Positions 31,819 through 42,925 of a stretch of DNA of 64,000 bases are shown here, in pieces. Below the pieces are notes generated by a model. That model searched no databases. It was not told the origin of the DNA and worked only from the letters and a program-made list of their open reading frames with translations. The first letter of the stretch is position 1. Each line of letters opens with the position of its first letter. This stretch comes from Ixodes scapularis (lineage: Eukaryota; Arthropoda; Arachnida; Ixodida; Ixodidae): NCBI RefSeq assembly GCF_016920785.2, contig NW_024609836.1, positions 13,112,018-13,176,017 of the forward strand, written 5' to 3'. A program made the position numbers and the translations under genes.

Positions 31819-32359
31819 AAGAGGGGAATGGTGTTCGGAAACTGTGGTGCACCGCCCACCACCGAGCCCAACAAGGGAATAGGTAACGCTTCATAACAAG
31901 ATGGGCTTGGCTGAAGACGTTACTCTATTAGTGCTGCCCAGTCTCTATAACCAAGTGTGGTTTTGGACAAGAGGTCTTTCGCCACCCAAGGTTAGCCCTT
32001 GCCGCCAAAGGAGTTGAAAAAGGAAAGAAGAGGAATGAGAAGAGTGAAAAGGAGGAGCAGACAAGGGTGAAAGTAGAGAGGGGATAGTAGAAGTGGCGAC
32101 TAGACTGAATCATCCTGGCCGGGCCTTACCAGGACTCCCGTCTATGAGAAGCGGGGGCCGAAGTGGTGTATTGCCTCGCCCGGGGGGCCCCGAAGGGTCC
32201 AAACCTACCCCGGGCTTGGCTCAACCACCAGGATGCCCTTTTCCCCAGACACGGGAAAGCCACGCACAGTCAGACGTGGGCGGGCGAACCCGCATGGCTC
32301 GGGGTCCGTGGAGACGCCACTCTCCAAACACCTGCTTTCACAGGTGCCCCCTGCGGGGA
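31819..32359 (-). promoter_or_regulatory. LINE-B 5' leader
   Basis: From CCCCGCAGGGGGCACCTGTG at 32357 inward, about 270 bases differ from the LINE-A leader at only about six positions; the next 250 bases (pyrimidine tract, GGCGGCAAGGGCTAACCTTG) differ more. It ends directly before the ORF1 start. Confidence 0.6.
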
Positions 32360-32370
32360 GGAAAAACTCT

Positions 32371-34210
32371 CTCTAGGGAGTTTTTACAGGAGAATGGAGT
32401 CCCTCAGGGGGGTGTACTGAGTGTCACTCTTTTTATCGTCAAACTTAATTCCATTGGCCGTGTAATTCCTCCTTCGGTGCAATATTCCTTATATATTGAT
32501 GATCTCCAGATCTCCGTTTCATCCTGTAATCTCTCAATTTGTGAATGTCGCATTTAACTTGCGATCAATAATTTGGTCAGATGGGCCGATACGAATGGGT
32601 TTAAATTTTCTCCCGAAAAAACAGCTTGTGTCAACTTTTCTCGTCGACGTGGTGCTCTTCAGGAACCGTCTTTGAACATGTATGGTTCTCCTATTGTTGT
32701 AAAAAATGAGCACAAGTTTTTGGGCCTTGTGTTCGATTCCAAGTTGACTTTCGTTCCACACATTAAGAGATTAAAACTCAAGTGCCTTAAATCTCTAAAC
32801 AACCTTAAGGTCTTGTCACATGCATCATGGGGCTCTGACCGACTGTGTCTGCTGCGTATCTATCACTCAGTCATTCGCTCTCAGCTTGATTATGGTTGTA
32901 TTGTCTATAACTCTGCTCGGGCATCAGTTCTAAAGATGTTAGATCCTATTCATCATCAAGGACTGCGACTGGCTACTGGTGCATTTCGTACCTCCCCAGT
33001 GCTTAGCCTTTACGCGGAAGCAAACGAATTGTCCCTTGAGTATAGGAGGTTTTCCCTGGGTTTTATGTACTCTGTCAGGGTTCGCTCGGTCGCGGAGCAC
33101 CCCGTTCGAGATAATATTGAGACGATCAAGTTCCAGCGCACATTTGAAAACAAACCTTCCACAGTCCCCCCTTTTTTTATGAGGAATAATACTGCAGCAC
33201 AATCCGCTGGGATGGATGCAAAGCCTCAGTTGGTCCAATACCCTCCGGATATAGCTCCATGGAACAACTGCCAGATACATTGCGACCTTACACTGACCAA
33301 GTATAACAAAAAGAATGTTCCACAGGAAGTCATAAGGCAGGACTTCTTTGAGTTTCAGACCAAATATCACGAGTATGCCAGTTTTTATACAGACGGGACA
33401 AAAAAAGACTCCGTAGTAGGCTGTGCTATGGTGGGACCATCGGTAAATCAGGTGAAGAGAATAAATTCAAAAGCCTCTATACAAACAGCAGAGCTTTATG
33501 GTTTGCTGCTGGCTGTTGATTACATAATAAAAAAACGCCTTTCTCACGCTGTAATCTACACCGACTCTTTAAGCTCTCTGAAGGCTGTCGCATCAATGAA
33601 CCGTGTAAAAAACCCACTGGTTTCCGAGTTAAAGTACAAGATAATCCTGGCTGCAACGAAAAATTTTGACATAGTCTTATGCTGGGTTCCTAATTATGTT
33701 GGCATTCCTGGAAATGAAGCAGCTGATAGTGCAGCCAGTTCTGCTAATGATAGAGAAATTGACACACACCAAATACCTTACAAAGATTACCACAATTCTC
33801 TGAAACGTTCCATCAAAGCAAAGTGGCAGCTGCAGTGGAACGGCGAAACCGGCAACAAACTACATGCAATCAAACCTCTTCTAGGCGAGTGGGAGAGCGC
33901 CCGACATCGGGAGCGCTTCTATGAAGTCGTACTGTGTAGGCTACGAATCGGTTATACTCGTCTTACACATGGACACCTCTTGAGCGGGGAGGATGCCCCT
34001 GAATGTGTGCACTGCAACCTACCTCTAAGTATTATGCACATACTCATTGAATGCCCCATGTATGACCAATGCCGGTATAAACACTACTCACTGCTTTATA
34101 AAGAACACATTCCACTACACCTTGTCCTACTACTAGGTGACGAGCCGCTCATTCCATATAGTTGTGTCTTTAATTTCCTCACAGATATCGGCCTTCTACA
34201 CCGACTGTGA
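32371..34210 (+). pseudogene. LINE-A ORF2, second half (reverse transcriptase end and RNase H)
   Basis: Resumes in frame after LINE-B with SREFLQENGVPQGGVLS and YSLYIDDLQIS (catalytic YIDD). TAA at 32555-32557 replaces a Gln seen in LINE-B; the frame then continues ADTNGFKFSPEK, HKFLGLVFDSKL and the RNase H: FYTDGTKKDSVVG, AELYGLLLAVD, VIYTDSLSSLKAV, WVPNYVGIPGNEAAD. The His expected in the last motif (SHVG in LINE-B) is Tyr. It ends with CVHCNLPLSIMHILIEC and stops at 34210. Confidence 0.88.
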
Positions 34211-34340
34211 TTTTACTTTCCATTTTAAACTCATTGTCATATTGTTTACACTTATACACATTCATGTTCATGGTTTTATCATATATTTCGCTACTATAGC
34301 TCTTTCCTCTTCTTAAACCCGAATTACAATAGTCTAAGCT

Positions 34341-34373
34341 TGGCGCAATATAGCCTTAGTTGCTGATGCGCCA
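34341..34373 (+). promoter_or_regulatory. LINE-A 3' stem-loop
   Basis: TGGCGCA, then ATATAGCCTTAGTTGCTGA, then TGCGCCA, followed by AAACCCCC and five to six AATC units that end at the target duplication. It matches the LINE-B hairpin in stem and loop core although the tails differ. Confidence 0.6.
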
Positions 34374-34413
34374 TAAACCCCCAATCAATCAATCAATCAA
34401 TCAGTGAATGTAC

Positions 34414-34893
34414 GCCGGGTGATGCCGATTGAAGGGTGTTTGATTGTGCCTCTGTATTCGGAGACGGCGCGTTAGAAATTTAATCTCTGTTAAGTTTTTT
34501 TGTTTTTTTTATTGCTAATGAACAGTTTTTCGCATTTCTTTCTTTCAAACTCATAAGATCTCTCGTCTCCTCGTCTGTCAAACGCGCAGAAGCAAGCAAA
34601 TCCTTCGCTGCCTGGTTAAGTTGAATCGTTATCTTTTGGCTGTGTTCTATAACAATGTTTACAAGCTCCAGCGATGCCCTAGACAGAACACTGTGCCATC
34701 GTGAACTATCCTTGGAATCCAAATCAATCATTGCGGGCCTGAGCCATAAACTTGGGCCTTTTGGGGCCATGCCTACCTCTAGATACTCTTTTAGCGTTTC
34801 GATGTGAAGCTCATGCCTAATGCGCCTATCAGAAAATTTCCGTAATTTTAGAAACAAAGCGGTTGGGGCAGTCGAACGGGTCTCACGTGTCAA
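34414..34893 (-). pseudogene. PLE 2 N-terminal region
   Basis: The frame gives LRKFSDRRIRHELHIETLKE, then PKGPSLWLRPAMIDLDS, a Trp-containing helix (RWHSVLSRASLELVNIVIEH) and a helical Lys/Glu-rich segment up to a stop at 34480. The remaining bases up to the LINE-A target site read on into the PLE in another frame. Helical regions of this kind precede the reverse transcriptase in PLEs; identification rests mainly on collinearity with the part at 22669. Confidence 0.55.
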
Positions 34894-35388
34894 TCAAGGT
34901 TGGGAAGCGGCCGCAGGAGCGTAACTGCTGCGCAAGTTGTACGCGCGCCCGGTCGGCCGGTCGGCCGTGGAGCCCCTTCGTCCCCGGAGAATCACAAGTT
35001 GTAGGTTCCCGGCGATGAGTGCCACGCCCCCGAAGCACGCATGAAGGCCATCGGCAGCCAGAACCCGACGAGAGGGCAAATCCTCGAAGGCATGGTAAAC
35101 GAAGATGTAGCGTGTTCGTCGACAGTGTTGCCGGAGCATGCCATTAAACCTACAGGCCTCCGCGTTAAAGCGCCGTACAGGAAGCCAGTTGGGCCGTCCC
35201 CGGTGACGGTCCACGGTCCGCGGAAGCACGAGAATGGCGTGCACGGTCCGGACCTCTGGGCGCTCGGCCCCCACAAAATGCAGAAACTCTTGGTATTTAC
35301 CGAATGCTACGTTGGCTCCAACGATGTCCAGATCGTTCGTCCCCACGTGAACAACCAAGGTGGTGACGGTCCGGGGAACAAAATCCAT
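34894..35388 (-). pseudogene. SGNH/GDSL-hydrolase-like domain fragment
   Basis: The frame reads TTLVVHVGTNDLDIVGANVA, then RTVHAILVLPRT, FNAEACRFNGMLRQHC and finally VLAADGLHACFGGVALIAGN. GTND and DGLH in this order and spacing are blocks III and V of SGNH esterases, and such esterase domains are known in ORF1 of CR1-type LINEs and related retroelements. The Ser block lies upstream; GAGISDLYNLMDF precedes the predicted start in the same frame. The frame ends at TGA 34894-34896 and the PLE 2 N-terminal frame follows in the same register. Confidence 0.65.
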
Positions 35389-35759
35389 AAGGTTGTAGAG
35401 GTCCGAGATCCCCGCTCCATTCTTGGCGCCCTGGTTGCCAGCACTCTTTTCTCACCACCGCCACGTCCAGACATAAATTTAGAAATACAAGTTTAGGATA
35501 AAAGTAAATACGTTTAGAAATTTCTCATAATATACATAATTGCTCAGAAACTTTTATTTCCGATAAAACTCATAAACACGGTTTCAAAGCATTTAAACTA
35601 TAATATTTCTAAGGAGCATTATATTATTACAGCGACAAAGTGAGTGGATCACATCGACATTGTCAAAATGACGGCCGCTAAGTCGCTTGGCAAGATGGAC
35701 TAACGACAGCGTGAGAAGTCCAGTTTGGAAATATTTCTATAAACGTCCCTCAAAAAACG

Positions 35760-35872
35760 GCCAAGTTTTTTGAACGGCAAGTATTCGATATTCGATTCGA
35801 AAATATTCGACCAAAATCACTATTCGCTTGGAATTCGATTCGAACTCAAAACCCACTATTCGCACAACCCTA
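35760..35872. mobile_element. Single hAT terminus (TAGGGTTGTGCGAATA type)
   Basis: Read on the minus strand from 35872 the sequence starts TAGGGTTGTGCGAATAGTGG and continues with TTCGAATCGAATTC and ATTCGA boxes, the usual look of a hAT end with sub-terminal ATTCGAA motifs. No partner end was found; it abuts the LINE reverse transcriptase at 35873. Bases 35470-35760 hold nothing recognisable. Confidence 0.55.
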
Positions 35873-36994
35873 CAAAATGCAGATATTGCGCGAGGTCGTT
35901 TTGCAAGATACTCAATGTAACTATTCCAAGAAAGATGTTCATAAAAAAAAAGAAAAACACCCAGATATTTTATCGAAGATACATATTCAAGCGGCATACA
36001 ATTACATCTCTCGCAGTTAGATCGATGTAAAACCAGCGGTATATTAAATGTTATTGTTTTTTGAGGATTACGGAAACACATTAGTTTCGTTTTATCTATG
36101 TTAACACAGATACGATTGTTTTTGAACCATGCCATTAACTCGTAGGTATCGGCTTGAAGGGACGACAGAGCTTCCGATTCATTGTTTCCCGCGAGTACAA
36201 GAGCGGTGTCATCGGCGTATTGAAAAACGCGTGAAAAAAAGTTCAATTTACCTATTTCATTCACATAGATGTTAAAAACAAAAGGACCCAAAATAGATCC
36301 TTGGGGGACACCAGAAGGAATTATCAGGAAATTACTTCTAAAATCACCAATCTTTACTAACTGACCTCGTTCTGAAAGGTAGCTGGTCAAAATTTTTATA
36401 TATGGGGCTCTAAAGCCCAGGTGCTCAAGTTTGTATATCAGTAAGCTGTGATCAATTGAATCGAACGCTTTTTTTTAAAATCTAGAAATAAAGACAGGAC
36501 GAAATTATTTCTATCAATATTATCATGAATGCGGTCGGACAAATCTTCCAGCAATGTAATTGTTCCTCTATTTTGTCGAAACCCGTACTGTGAGTGACAT
36601 AGTAAAGAATGCTTATCACAAAAGGAGGTCATAAACCAAAATACAAACTTTTCCAAAATTAGCGATAGTGCGGGAAAAATAGAAATGGGTCTATAGTTTA
36701 TCATCTCTTTTCTACTTCCTTTCTTAAAAACAGGCCTCACCTTAGCAATTTTAAGACCATTCGGAATCTTTCCCTCTGAAAAAGGTGAATTCACTATTTT
36801 TAATAAGAGATGTTTTAGTTTTTCGAAATTAACTACAATGTCACTTAAACAAATTCTATCATGCCCAGGTGGTTTGGCAACCGACATACTTTTGATAACT
36901 AATTTTAAGGCTTCCTCTAAGATCTGTGGCAAGTAGGCGGAATTTCGACACCTTTCTTCGCACGTGGTGAAAACGGTAGAAGAGCCATGTCCCA
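35873..36994 (-). pseudogene. LINE-D reverse transcriptase (CR1/L2-like), downstream part
   Basis: On the minus strand: SVAKPPGHDRICL, NGLKIAKVRPVFKKGSRKEM, NYRPISIFPALS, SQYGFRQNRGT, LFLDFKK, a frame slip at an A8 run (36468-36476), then FDSIDHSLLIYKLEHLGF, IIPSGVPQGSILGPFVF and FQYADDTALV with catalytic YADD, then SSIKYLGVFL. It breaks off at the hAT end at 35873. Motif spellings fit the CR1/L2/Jockey assemblage. The upstream part lies beyond the Harbinger insertion at 46864-47370. Confidence 0.85.
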
Positions 36995-38676
36995 GGGGAC
37001 CTATGTTGGACAAATGTTTCGTTTCTCCTAAAAGAAACGGAGGTGACGACATCGCGTCTGATTGGTTGAGGCTCGAATGACAAAAGTTCCCTACGAAAAT
37101 GTGGGCAGAGACGGCGAATCGCCCCCACCGGAAGTGACAACACTTTGAGGTATCGTTTCCTCGGTGTTTCGTCTGAAAAGGGAACGAGTCTGTCGTTGTT
37201 TTCTTCGCCTCTTCGCAATGGGAAACACGGCGTCGACGGCGTTTCGGAGGCAGAGCGACAGCTTTCCTATAGTGGAACTTTTTTTTTCTCCAGAAGGGGT
37301 TTACCGGCAGCACCGCGATGCCTTCGAACTACCGGAGGAAGCATTTTCGGAGGCAGTTGCGTCTCACCAAGAATGTGGTCCGTGTTGGTTGTGCGACGAA
37401 CTGCGCGAGGCGCCCGAGTTGAAGAGGCTGCGACGTTCGTGGACGGTGATGACTGTGGAACAGCAAGTGTTGTGCGCACTTCGCTTTTACGCCACGGGGA
37501 GTTTTCAGGGCATGGTGGCGAGTGACGAGAACATAGCGAGGGATCAGGCTACAGTCAGCATCGTTGCGCGGGCTGTGTCCCTCGCTATTGTGCAGTGTCT
37601 GGGGATCCCGCGCGGCTGGATCGACTTTCCCCAGACAACCGGCGAGAGGGATGACGTCGAGAAGGGCTTCCAACGGCTCGGCAGGATACCCGGCGTCATC
37701 GGTTGCGTCGACGGGATGATGATCGCCATCGTCACCCCGTCACAGACCCCACCGTCACGAAGGCGGCGTATTTGTGCCGGTAGCAATACTACGCTCTGAA
37801 CGTGATGGTGGTAAGCACGATCACATATATACTACGTCTCACCTTAGCATGAAGCAACTGAGAAGTCTGTGCATTCGCGAACGGCTTGACTGGAGCACTC
37901 GCTGCACGAGCGCTCGTGCAGCCGCCTGCGCTTTATCCAAAGCAGCTAGCTCGCGCTTTTAGCTATAAGCCAATGCCCGTTCTGAATGGGTTTGAAAAAG
38001 AGCGTAACGTTAATGCGGTGTGGATATGTCATTTTATAAATTAGAGTTATCGGTTGTTAGTGCTCGTTCACCCTCCGCACAAGCTTTTGCTCGACGGACG
38101 CAGGGAGGGTTGTTTTCATGTCGTGCTAAGCTTTTAAGCATTAGTCCCTGTCCTGCATGATAAAGTGTAAACTCTCCTTTGAAGAAAAAAACAAATGTGC
38201 CTAAACTATTGCGTGGATCAAGGGTAGTGGCTATTTATCATATAATTTTAATCTTTGTAACACAGAGAGCGCTCTGTCTGTGTCCTTCTTCATCCAGTCC
38301 GTCTTTTTTTGTTGTAGTTGTTGTTTTTTGCGCTCAGCGCTCTGTCTATATCCTCCTCATCCAGTCCGTCGTTTTTTGCGCTGTTTTATTATTTTAAGTT
38401 TGTAAACCACTTAATTTATGGTGGTGTGTTGGTCAGCATGTAAATAGTGTTTGACAGGGCCCTATGACCATGAGTGCAATCAACTGTTTGTGGATTCAAT
38501 TGAATTAATGTCGACACATGTCTCACTATTGCAGGTGTGTGACGCCGACTGCCGGGTCATGAGCATCAACCCACGGTATCCTGGGTCGGTGCACGACTCC
38601 TTCGCGCGGCGCTACTCGTGGCTCCGGAGCAACTTCGAGCAAGACCGGCTGACAGACGATGGCAGGCTTCTGCTCG

Positions 38677-41600
38677 GTAAGCATACTCCATTTGTTGGTT
38701 CTGTACATGATGGTTCTGCACCACTTATAAGCTACAATATTACATATACTGTTCCGAACATGGATAACTGGCATGCGCTCTGGCCATACCTGTGACACGT
38801 CTCCTTGGAAACACTCTGACGCAGCTGTCAAGTACAGGGGGGGAAAGGTTGCAAACATGCGCCTGTCTTTGCTTAGTTGTCAACAATTTTAAAGAGATGC
38901 TACAGCAAAATTTCAGTGGTTATTCTTTGGTCTATACGTGTTCAGAAGAGCAGTATCACATGGGACACGGCAATATCTTGTTAAAAAAGAAACAAAAAGG
39001 CATTAAAAAAATTATGCGATTAGGAAAGAGCACCTTCTAGATGTCTAGGAACCTTGACAGGTAGTGACAATAACTGTCTCGCCTAGAACTATATATGCTT
39101 TGAATCTGACGTTTTCTTGACAGCTCAACGGTCAGCAGAACAGACAAGAAGAGGGAGGAACTCCGTACTCAACGGAACTCTCTTTTGTGTGTCCCAAGAT
39201 TATAGACCTTTTCATCCTCCTCCGCATGGGCGCTGCCATCTTGGAATCACGTGACGCGGCAGCCATTAGGTTGCTTCAACTTGCTCTTCCGCTCTCCCCT
39301 CCGCACCTTGGCGGATGCGTTGTATCCGTGTTTTTCGTTGCGTTTCACCGCGCTTTCTGGCCTTGCTTCGGAAACTGTAGTCCGATATGTCTACTCGACG
39401 ACTAAAGCGTCACGAGAATTTCAAGGTTCTTATGTTTACTGTGGTTTGTTTAGTAATAGTAACGGAGCATTCCCAGTAAGAAGCGCGTATATTTATGTCG
39501 CGCATTTAGGATCGGAAGGCGTCAAGAATAGTCAGCGCAAGGAGACTATCGTTATTTCCTGAAAGTATCGTTCTTTGTATTCATAATATATCGAAAACAG
39601 TTGCTTTTGATTATGTAAGGAAACTCGCGGAGGAGATGGACAACGAATGTTTAACTTGTATTTTATCTGACGCTAGAAGTAATGGTACGTCAACATCAGG
39701 CGAATTGTTTGTTCATAATATCACACCTACATGTTGATGAGGTTCTCAATCTTTTTTTGCGACATGAATATTCGGTTGGTCGGTTTATTTATGAAGTTTA
39801 AGAAATTGTATACCGTGGTCGCTTCCATTTCGACAGTCATTTAAGTGATTTATTGACTATATTTAGATAACCAGTGCCATCCACATAATCTATTGTAACA
39901 CAAAGGTTGGGACTTCTTGCTTAAGAAGCTGCCAGACACTTAACGGTAGCGAGTTTTAGAATAGCGTGCACAAAGAAAATCCAAAACGCGGTTTGGGTTC
40001 GGCGCATGCTCAATAACAACGACGGTTTTTTTTTTTTTTTTTTTTTTTTTGCGTACGCGGTTTTAGTTTTTGTGCGTATCTAAAATCGGCAATATTTTAC
40101 GCAAAAAAAAAAGAACCGTTTGCATAACAATTTTTTTAGTCCAGGATTGTCGATGGTGCACAGAGGTTTACTTTTCGTGGCTGGCGACGCCTAAATTTAG
40201 AGAGCGAATCTGTTCAAAAAAATTAATATTAGTTCACACAGGTTCGTAAAGTGGCGCTAGAATTCGGCCAAACTATCCGAGGCATTTCTCTTACTGAGCC
40301 CTTTAATTTTATTTGGCCACTTTAACGGAAGACAAATGCCACATTTAATTTGACGGGCCTGTCACTTATATCTTGAGTAAGCAAATGTTCATATAAAAAT
40401 AATTTATTTTCTAGGCCCAATATCGCGAAATGCTGCTTATGAGTACTTTAGCAGAGTTGACAATTTAAGAAACTTCCTACTCAGCATGTCAAAGCATGCT
40501 CGAGTACTGAATTAAAAAAATGTAGGCCGAGACGATACTACTCCTTTATACCATTTATCTGCGTCATTACACGAAATGTTTTAATCTGCGAAGTTCACTA
40601 AAGGTTGGGTGCTTACGAAACCGAACAGTGAGTAGCAAAACTCGCGAGTTCATCTGTTTTGGCCGATTCAGCACATTGCTGGTCAAGTTGTCGATATGCT
40701 TATTTACATTCACATGTTAGTCTCTTCATTATATTGTTTTTCTGGAAACTGGTGTCATCGGGTACGGCTGTATACGATGATAATTTCCCCTGTACACCAG
40801 TCAGGCGTTTCGCAACCGACCATAATCAGCTACTTCAAAGGAGTGGGTAAACAAAAAGCCCACAGCTTAGGCTAAGATACATCTCGTAGTCCTCAAGGTG
40901 ACTCAATACCATTGTTTCATTTGTTGTGTGCTACAAGGAAACTAATCGAATAACAAAATTAAGCAAAAACAACGTAAAACAGCAACACAGCCGCGTTCAC
41001 GTTGAAACCGAAACCAACCAAAGTGAAGCAACCTGATGGCGCCGAGTTTGTCAGCGCCCTCTATCCACCGGTGAGGCAACTAATAAAATGAAAAGGTCTA
41101 TAGAAGATTAACCCGACACTCAAAATTACACAAAAGCAGCTTTAGGGTTTGTTACGGTGGCCTGATCGCTGGCATGCTTCGACCACTTTTGTTCTTTGAG
41201 CAGCTAGGGCATCCTGGCGATGTCTGCCTCGCCACAGCTTTGCTCATCCCAAGAGAAACTACATCACAATTGCACCGGATGTGACGTGCTCTCTGCTGGC
41301 TACTCTCCGAGCGCTTGCCAGTGTGGCCTGTTTATAACGAAAAATATAGCCATATGGCTCAAAAGAGAAATGTGCAATGGACCTTTTTCCAGTAAGCGTC
41401 TGCGCACGCGCACACCCCTTTCCCTTGACCTTGACCGCCCTTTAGCCATTCTTGGGGGGCACTGTTTTCTTGCGACACTAATCTGTTTCCATGGGAGAAG
41501 GCGAGTCCGGTTGCCCTCCATTTGTAGTAGGCGGCGAAACCGTCATGAGGCGCTCCTTACTGGAAAAAATGTCCATTGTCATTTACGGGTATTGTGAATC

Positions 41601-41707
41601 ATGTTCAGCCTATTTCTGAACACGACGGGTACATTTCGAATTTCGTTGAAGTATTCTTTTAAAAAGAACGGCATTAATATCATACATTTCCTTCTCTAAA
41701 TGTGCAG
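38677..41707 (+). other. Second intron of the Harbinger transposase
   Basis: Begins GTAAGC and ends TGTGCAG. Its unusual length comes mainly from the TA-flanked element at 39203-41100. The remaining sequence (38677-39202, 41103-41707) shows no gene; some frames overlap but lack motifs. The first intron (37811-38534) is likewise featureless. Confidence 0.6.
39203..41100. mobile_element. 1.9-kb TA-flanked element with TAGACCTTTTCAT ends
   Basis: TAGACCTTTTCAT at 39203 is mirrored by ATGAAAAGGTCTA ending at 41100. TA lies immediately outside each end (39201-39202, 41101-41102). Similarity of the ends continues inward for about 80 bases with gaps (GGGCGCTG, AGGTTGCTTCA on both). A TA target fits Tc1/mariner-like elements among others. 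No transposase is visible inside; a T26 run lies at about 40026-40050. Confidence 0.7.
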
Positions 41708-42925
41708 GTGACAGCGGCTATGCCTTGGAGCCTTGGCTCATCCCCCCTGTCCCTGGATTCCACGCGACCTCCACCGCATGCGGCCGGTTTAATAAGGCAC
41801 ATTCTTTGATGAATGTGCCTGCTGAAGAGCAGATTCCGCTGTCTGCAAAGGCACAGGGCTCTGTTTTATCATCCCACAACAGCCACCGTCATTATATCGG
41901 CGTGTGCAGTGCTCCACAATATCTGCCTTTCATCGAAGGCGCCAGAACCGGAGCCAGACTCTGACCCTGACGAGCCAGGGTTGGAGTCTGGGCCGAGCTC
42001 GGACGGCTTTGAGTCGAGCTCGGAGGGGTCAGCGGCGGATGACGAGAGGCCGGCTCCTGCCCACCCTCGGGTCAGCCTCTCGGACAGGGGGAGGGCCCTG
42101 AGGCAGCGCCTTGTTGCCCAGTTCCAAACCGGCCACAGCCGTGCTGCCCCGGAGCCCCACGCAAGCCACGGTGGCAGTCCCGCCCACCAGGGACACCACC
42201 AGCGCCAAGGGGTCCGTCGCCACAACGGAGGTCGGACCCATCAGGGGCACCGTCGGCGACAGGAAGCCCCTCATCGTCCTCGCCACGGTGGCACTCCCGC
42301 ACACCAGGGACGCCACCGGCGACAGCAAACCCTTCGTCGTCCTCACCTCGACTGACGGCCCCGCCACCAGAGAAACCCTCCCCGTGGCAGTATGTACTGC
42401 TCTTGCTGTTCCACAGTCATGGCCGTCCATAAGCTCCACAGTGTCGATTCCAATGCCTTGCGCAGTTTGTCGCTTAACCACCATGCTACTTTTGCGGACA
42501 TGCAGTAATGCCTCCGAAAAGCTATTCGGTGCATCACGGTTATGTTGATTGAGCCTTTTTTTTAATTTGCAAGCAGGGTGCACAAAATGTGTGAGACAAT
42601 AACAGAACATTTTGCAGGGTCATAAAGCTAGCCCTTGTAGGAGATTGAGAACTCAATGAGGCTACTGGTGAGACCCATTTTCTTTTTTTTACTACAATAT
42701 ATTGTTTGTATCGGGTTTGGACATCGATTCATTTTCTCCACACTTCTATTGCCCTGCTCCATTTTACAATCTATTATGGCTACCACAGAGCCAGGTGTAT
42801 TACTCGATAATCGCAGATTGGATTCGTGCCAACTTGAATGTATAAAGAAGACAACAAGTAGTTTGTTTTCGAAAGCGCTTTCTTTTTTTTATAACAATGC
42901 CGTAACGTAAAAAATAAACATGTTT

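Larger units (their letters stand above)
26458..32359 (-). mobile_element. LINE-B: full-length I-type LINE inserted in LINE-A
   Basis: GGAAAAACTCT occurs at 26447-26457 and at 32360-32370, an 11-bp target duplication within the LINE-A reverse transcriptase. On the minus strand the element has the same leader as LINE-A, an intact ORF1, an ORF2 with one frameshift and one stop, a 3' stem-loop and a TAC-repeat tail (26458-26476). It is 5.9 kb and complete. ORF proteins are roughly 55-65% identical to LINE-A by eye, so this is a different subfamily. Confidence 0.92.
22682..34401 (+). mobile_element. LINE-A: full-length I-type LINE, interrupted by LINE-B
   Basis: Both ends are present. CAGTGAATGTAC lies at 22670-22681 and again at 34402-34413, a 12-bp target duplication in the PLE host sequence. 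The order is a GC-rich 5' leader, ORF1 with zinc knuckles, ORF2 with endonuclease, reverse transcriptase and RNase H, a short 3' region with a stem-loop, and an AATC tail. The RNase H and CCHC knuckles place it in the I-like group of LINEs. LINE-B occupies 26458-32359. ORF1 has one stop, ORF2 a frameshift and one stop. Confidence 0.92.
20890..34893 (-). mobile_element. Penelope-like element 2, split by nested LINEs
   Basis: On the minus strand the order is: N-terminal frame (34893-34414), LINE-A insertion (22682-34401), reverse transcriptase remnant (22669-22118), GIY-YIG remnant (about 21620-21263), hammerhead-like motif (20952-20926). The flanks of LINE-A rejoin to one PLE reading (GVHSLDKRNNN). 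The first half of the reverse transcriptase is deleted: LLSRG, normally before the fingers, is followed within 20 codons by the segment before FYRRY. Several frameshifts are present. Confidence 0.8.
37218..42357 (+). pseudogene. PIF/Harbinger transposase, three exons, damaged
   Basis: Exon 1 (37218-37810) starts MGNTASTAFRRQSDSF and includes EQQVLCALRFYATGSFQGMV, DQATVSIVARAVSLAI and IPGVIGCVDG (first catalytic Asp). Exon 2 (38535-38676) gives VCDADCRVMSINPRYPGSVH with the second Asp. Exon 3 (41708-42357) gives DSGYALEPWLIPPVPGFH, NKAHS and then LLKSRFRCLQRHRALFYHP and ISACAVLHNIC. Junctions GTG|GTAAGC, GCAG|GTG, CTCG|GTAAGC and GCAG|GTG join in phase. Lesions: a one-base shift near 37745, an in-frame TAG (CR*QYYALN), and a deletion near 41813 that removes the segment with the third catalytic residue (Glu). 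The C-terminus runs into a Gln/His/Arg-rich tail. Confidence 0.85.
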
